The translations under genes were made by a program, and so were the position numbers. This document shows positions 61,763 through 64,000 of a stretch of 64,000 nt of DNA, one piece after another (within the stretch, counting starts at the first letter, position 1; every line of letters begins with the position of its first letter). The DNA comes from Ammoniphilus oxalaticus (GTDB taxonomy: Bacteria; Bacillota; Bacilli; Aneurinibacillales; RAOX-1), in the NCBI RefSeq assembly GCF_003609605.1, contig NZ_MCHY01000007.1, positions 180,825 through 244,824 on the forward strand. The letters run 5' to 3'. Below the pieces are notes generated by a model. The model searched no databases. It was not told where the DNA came from and was given only the letters and a program-made list of their open reading frames with translations.

Positions 61763-62269
61763 TTAAGTTATAGTAGTCAAATCTAATGTATCTTCGAAAG
61801 GTTTAAATTCATTGTAGATATCATCAACATATTTAATACCTTTTAAATCTAATGTATCTTCTAGCTTTACAATCTCTGTGATTTGTATATCTGAAGAATA
61901 GTAAGTTATTTGTTTAACTGTGCTGTTTTCAAGATCATATAAGAACACATTCCCTCCAATGCTAACTGTCCCCATTCCAAAGCCGATAATGCAAGCTACG
62001 TACCTATCATTAATCCAGATTGCATATTTTGGAATCTCGTCATTTTCTTTATCGGGAGGTATAATTTCCTTGATTTCCCCGATAATAAGATCCATTAAAT
62101 AAAGGCTGCCTGGAACCTCCCATTCTAGTGGAGAGATAAAAATTGCTTTTTCTTTATTGGGCGATACTTCTGGCTTCGACACAGAGCTATAGGGCAAACA
62201 TTTTCTTTGAGTGTTTGGTTCAATTACATAAATTAGCCTCTCGTCATCATCAAATTCAAGTTTAAGCAT
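61763..62269 (-). CDS. Accessory protein, DUF4652-like
   Basis: 168 residues, AT-rich and poorly codon-matched to the host. It has a repeated beta pattern with SPNKEKAIFISPLEWEVPGSLYLMDLIIGEIKEII, KYAIWINDRYVACIIG and GNVFLYDLENSTVKQIT, like blades of a small WD/TolB-type sheet. This resembles DUF4652, from memory. ATG 62269 follows GGGGTG and overlaps the end of the nuclease-like gene by 8 bp, so the two are co-translated. Possible immunity or partner protein of that nuclease. Confidence 0.65.
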   Translation of the reverse strand: MLKLEFDDDERLIYVIEPNTQRKCLPYSSVSKPEVSPNKEKAIFISPLEWEVPGSLYLMDLIIGEIKEIIPPDKENDEIPKYAIWINDRYVACIIGFGMGTVSIGGNVFLYDLENSTVKQITYYSSDIQITEIVKLEDTLDLKGIKYVDDIYNEFKPFEDTLDLTTIT

Positions 62270-62723
62270 ATTCATCACCCCTGTCTGGTAAATTACCATT
62301 TTCTAAGACGTGTTTCAAATCCGGATATTTATAAACAATTGACTCAATCGAAGATAGAGGAAATAGAATAGTTTTGAAATTGTAATTTATCTCTATTCGT
62401 TTGAAAAAGTCAATCATACCTGCCGTAGGGTCAACTGGAATTACCAAAACCCAAAAATCAGGATGGTGTTGCGCTGCTTTTGAAATCTCATTGAAAATTA
62501 CATTCTGAGAAGGCATTCTCTTCCACTTCTTACATTGGAAGATCCAATCCCTTTCGTAACCAAGATTGAATGGAAGTTCTTCGTAAGTTGTAGCAACGAT
62601 ATCCCGCCCTGCATCACCTCCCCCTTTTCCCATCCATTGCAAATTTCTGAACCCCTCAAATCCTAATGAGTAATAGACAAACTTTTCAAAGTTTCGTGCA
62701 TCTATTTTTCCCCAATCAATCAT
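62262..62723 (-). CDS. Mrr-like restriction endonuclease-fold protein
   Basis: 153 residues with a PD-(D/E)xK nuclease pattern. The start is WGKIDARNFEKFVYYSLGFEGFRNLQWMG. The acidic motif GGGDAGRDIVA lies near 39-49 and the (Q)xK motif is WIFQCKKWKR near 65. The Mrr_cat family has the same GxDxGxD...QCK order. ATG 62723 follows AAAGGGTGA. Unlike full Mrr it lacks an N-terminal winged helix, so DNA recognition would need a partner, perhaps the overlapping downstream gene. It lies among phage lysis and tail genes, where defence cargo is common. Confidence 0.75.
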   Translation of the reverse strand: MIDWGKIDARNFEKFVYYSLGFEGFRNLQWMGKGGGDAGRDIVATTYEELPFNLGYERDWIFQCKKWKRMPSQNVIFNEISKAAQHHPDFWVLVIPVDPTAGMIDFFKRIEINYNFKTILFPLSSIESIVYKYPDLKHVLENGNLPDRGDEYA

Positions 62724-62819
62724 TTTAATCACCCTTTATGCCCTTAAGTACACTTTTAATTATATCACTTTAGGAAAGCTGGTGATTACTTGTGTAATTA
62801 TGTGTTGACAAAATGAAAA

Positions 62820-62839
62820 GAACACCCCGAAGGACGTTC
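62820..62839 (-). terminator. UUCG-tetraloop terminator
   Basis: Minus-strand GAACGTCC-TTCG-GGGTGTTC (two G-U pairs), then TTTTCATTTT, 40 bp past the stop of the 191-aa gene. Confidence 0.85.
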
Positions 62840-62878
62840 CAATTTTATACAAAAAACTCTCATGTACAGATCGTATAG

Positions 62879-63454
62879 CTAAACATGTCCCATGAATTTC
62901 AAGACATCTTGCGTTATACTCATAACCACAACTTTATCAAGGTCAGTATCCATTTCTATACATTCAATAATTTCTTTTTTAATTAATCCTAACCTTTCCA
63001 GTTTCTCATCAACATATCTAATATAGTGGGTCATATCCTCTGTGATTTCAAAGCTTCTCTTCTTCCCTTTTGAATAATCGTATAAAAAGGTAAGCCTTTT
63101 AATATCAATCATTCGTAATTCACTTATAATATCAAATAGCGTTATAACTTTATCCTCATCTTTAATTTCTTCTTTGACACAATTCTCAAAACCTAAAATA
63201 TAATATTCCGCTTTATCATCCTCTTCATCCATAAAAATCTTTTGCAGTGTCATGCAACCTATTTTTTCACAAAAATATTCATAATCTTCTATAGATATCA
63301 AATTTAGAATATCTTTAATACGAGGTTCTATTAAATTTAACCTTTTTTCAAACTGTTTGTTTTTAATAAATTGAAAAAAACTACCAACATATGGAAGTCC
63401 CTCGACTGGTAAATTATCGATAGCTCTATCTATTAAATCCTTCGCTGACTTCAT
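62879..63454 (-). CDS. Unrecognised 191-aa prophage accessory protein
   Basis: AT-rich gene with its own ribosome site (GGAGG 9 nt before ATG 63454) and terminator. The N-terminus has a short hydrophobic helix LPVEGLPYVGSFFQFIKNKQF. The rest is charged and helical: EKRLNLIEPRIKDILNLISIEDYEYFCEKIG, DEEDDKAEYYILGFENCVKEEI and RLTFLYDYSKGKKRSFEI. The order 'hydrophobic PxVGS helix then charged helices' resembles uncharacterised prophage and defence-island proteins I have seen, but I cannot name a family. Gene position between tail and lysis genes suggests phage cargo. Function unknown. Confidence 0.72.
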   Translation of the reverse strand: MKSAKDLIDRAIDNLPVEGLPYVGSFFQFIKNKQFEKRLNLIEPRIKDILNLISIEDYEYFCEKIGCMTLQKIFMDEEDDKAEYYILGFENCVKEEIKDEDKVITLFDIISELRMIDIKRLTFLYDYSKGKKRSFEITEDMTHYIRYVDEKLERLGLIKKEIIECIEMDTDLDKVVVMSITQDVLKFMGHV

Positions 63455-63553
63455 TGACTTCATCCTCCCTTCCCTAGATATTACAATAAAAAAAGAAATT
63501 AGACATACAAATACACCTTTTTAGTCTTCTCCTTGTTACACATTAGGTTCCAA

Positions 63554-63763
63554 TTATTCACCAGTAGGCGGTTGATAATCCCTTGCCAAAAACTCTACCC
63601 CACTATCTAGTAAGTAATCATATACTTGCGGCTTTAACACAGGCGGTACGTCCTCAAAACCTAACTTATCCAAAATCACTCTTTGCGCTAATAGTAATGC
63701 TATCAATTCTTCATCATCTCCTAATAATTTTATTAAAATGTGTATTAAAAAACGGACAATCAT
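63554..63763 (-). CDS. Hypothetical phage protein, 69 aa
   Basis: Small protein with a hydrophobic N-terminus (IVRFLIHILIKLLG), then LIALLLAQRVILDKLGFEDVPPVLKPQVYDYLLDSG, ending YQPPTGE. The ATG at 63763 overlaps the preceding gene's stop by 4 bp (ATGA), so translation is coupled. Genes like this commonly follow tail-fibre-type genes in Firmicutes phages. No family recognised. Confidence 0.7.
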   Translation of the reverse strand: MIVRFLIHILIKLLGDDEELIALLLAQRVILDKLGFEDVPPVLKPQVYDYLLDSGVEFLARDYQPPTGE

Positions 63764-64000
63764 AAGTGCATTGCTAAAATAATTTCAGCAAGTACATCCT
63801 CATGAAAGTCCGCCTTATCAGCTAACGCTTTGTTTTGAGCCTTTAAAACTGCGTTTTCAGCTTCGAGTTCCGCTAATTTGTCAACGGGGTCAGGCGGGTT
63901 CTCAATCGCTTCTATTTCTTCGGGAGTTGCTCCCTCTACCCACATACCATTTTCGTATTTTGCTTTATAAAACTCATCTGTGAGCCCGCGATATTGCTCG
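63760..64000 (-). CDS. Phage tail-region protein, C-terminal part (XkdW-like)
   Basis: Open to the right edge, so only the last 79 codons are seen. It reads EQYRGLTDEFYKAKYENGMWVEGATPEEIEAIENPPDP, then a coiled-coil tail KLAELEAENAVLKAQNKALADKADFHEDVLAEIILAMHL. Proteins of this type (compare XkdW of PBSX) sit between tail-fibre and lysis genes. The true start lies beyond the window; the Met at 63945 is internal. Confidence 0.72.
   Translation of the reverse strand, partial: EQYRGLTDEFYKAKYENGMWVEGATPEEIEAIENPPDPVDKLAELEAENAVLKAQNKALADKADFHEDVLAEIILAMHL

Noticed and set aside
1..64000. CRISPR arrays, rRNA or tRNA genes
   Set aside because: I saw no spaced direct-repeat series and no cloverleaf or rRNA signatures. 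A tRNA attachment site for the prophage was looked for at 57100-57700 and not found.

Overview
The window is a 64 kb stretch of a low- to mid-GC, spore-forming Bacillales chromosome. The evidence is gerQ, a Spo0E-family phosphatase, a leucine T-box, B. subtilis-type LexA boxes, YnzC next to lexA, EcsAB, YolD and YugP. The gene content and the complete methylmalonyl-CoA pathway would suit the Paenibacillaceae/Aneurinibacillus side of the order, but I cannot name a species from sequence alone. Functions rest on recognised motifs and remembered family knowledge; no database search was run.

Layout. 1-2.4 kb: heme genes hemE and hemH (cut by the left edge) and small proteins. 2.5-5.4 kb: leuS behind a T-box. 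5.6-9.7 kb: mixed housekeeping and spore genes (DUF2621, DUF3231, YugP peptidase, GerQ, endonuclease IV). 9.8-11.8 kb: queDEC for 7-deazaguanine synthesis behind a candidate preQ1 riboswitch. 11.9-22.2 kb: serC, an acyl-CoA ligase, a Ktr-type potassium channel, a Spo0E-like phosphatase, ecsAB, fxsA and a glutaredoxin-thioredoxin reductase fusion. 22.3-31.1 kb: a six-gene operon for propionyl-CoA to succinyl-CoA (mutase small and large subunits, MeaB, carboxyltransferase, a BCCP-like protein, biotin carboxylase). 31.2-34.4 kb: a manganese-type ABC importer with MntR-like operators. 34.4-47.5 kb: ilvA, a Suv3-like helicase, a thioesterase, ppaC, a YolD-like SOS gene, recQ, a CarD-like factor, a cold-shock protein and lexA. 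47.5-53.1 kb: a MarR-RND-adaptor efflux operon. 53.9-57.0 kb: a TPP-riboswitch-controlled thiamine-precursor importer with a frameshifted ATPase and the remains of a second thiY. 57.4-64 kb: what looks like one end of a prophage. It begins at a 19-codon copy of the glnA 3' end and carries an IS150-type insertion sequence, endolysin, holin, three AT-rich accessory genes and the end of the tail region.

Most unusual points. The BCCP-like subunit of the propionate operon has threonine where the biotinylated lysine should be. The Mn importer has two promoters with MntR-like boxes and a long leader. The IS copy sits in the loop of a terminator, with a 3-bp target duplication. The prophage accessory block encodes an Mrr-like nuclease plus two unrecognised proteins and is the best place in the window for an undescribed phage-encoded system. 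Near-exact palindromes sit at the promoters of hemE, the acyl-CoA ligase and the MarR operon, and probably mark regulators that are not encoded next to the first two.
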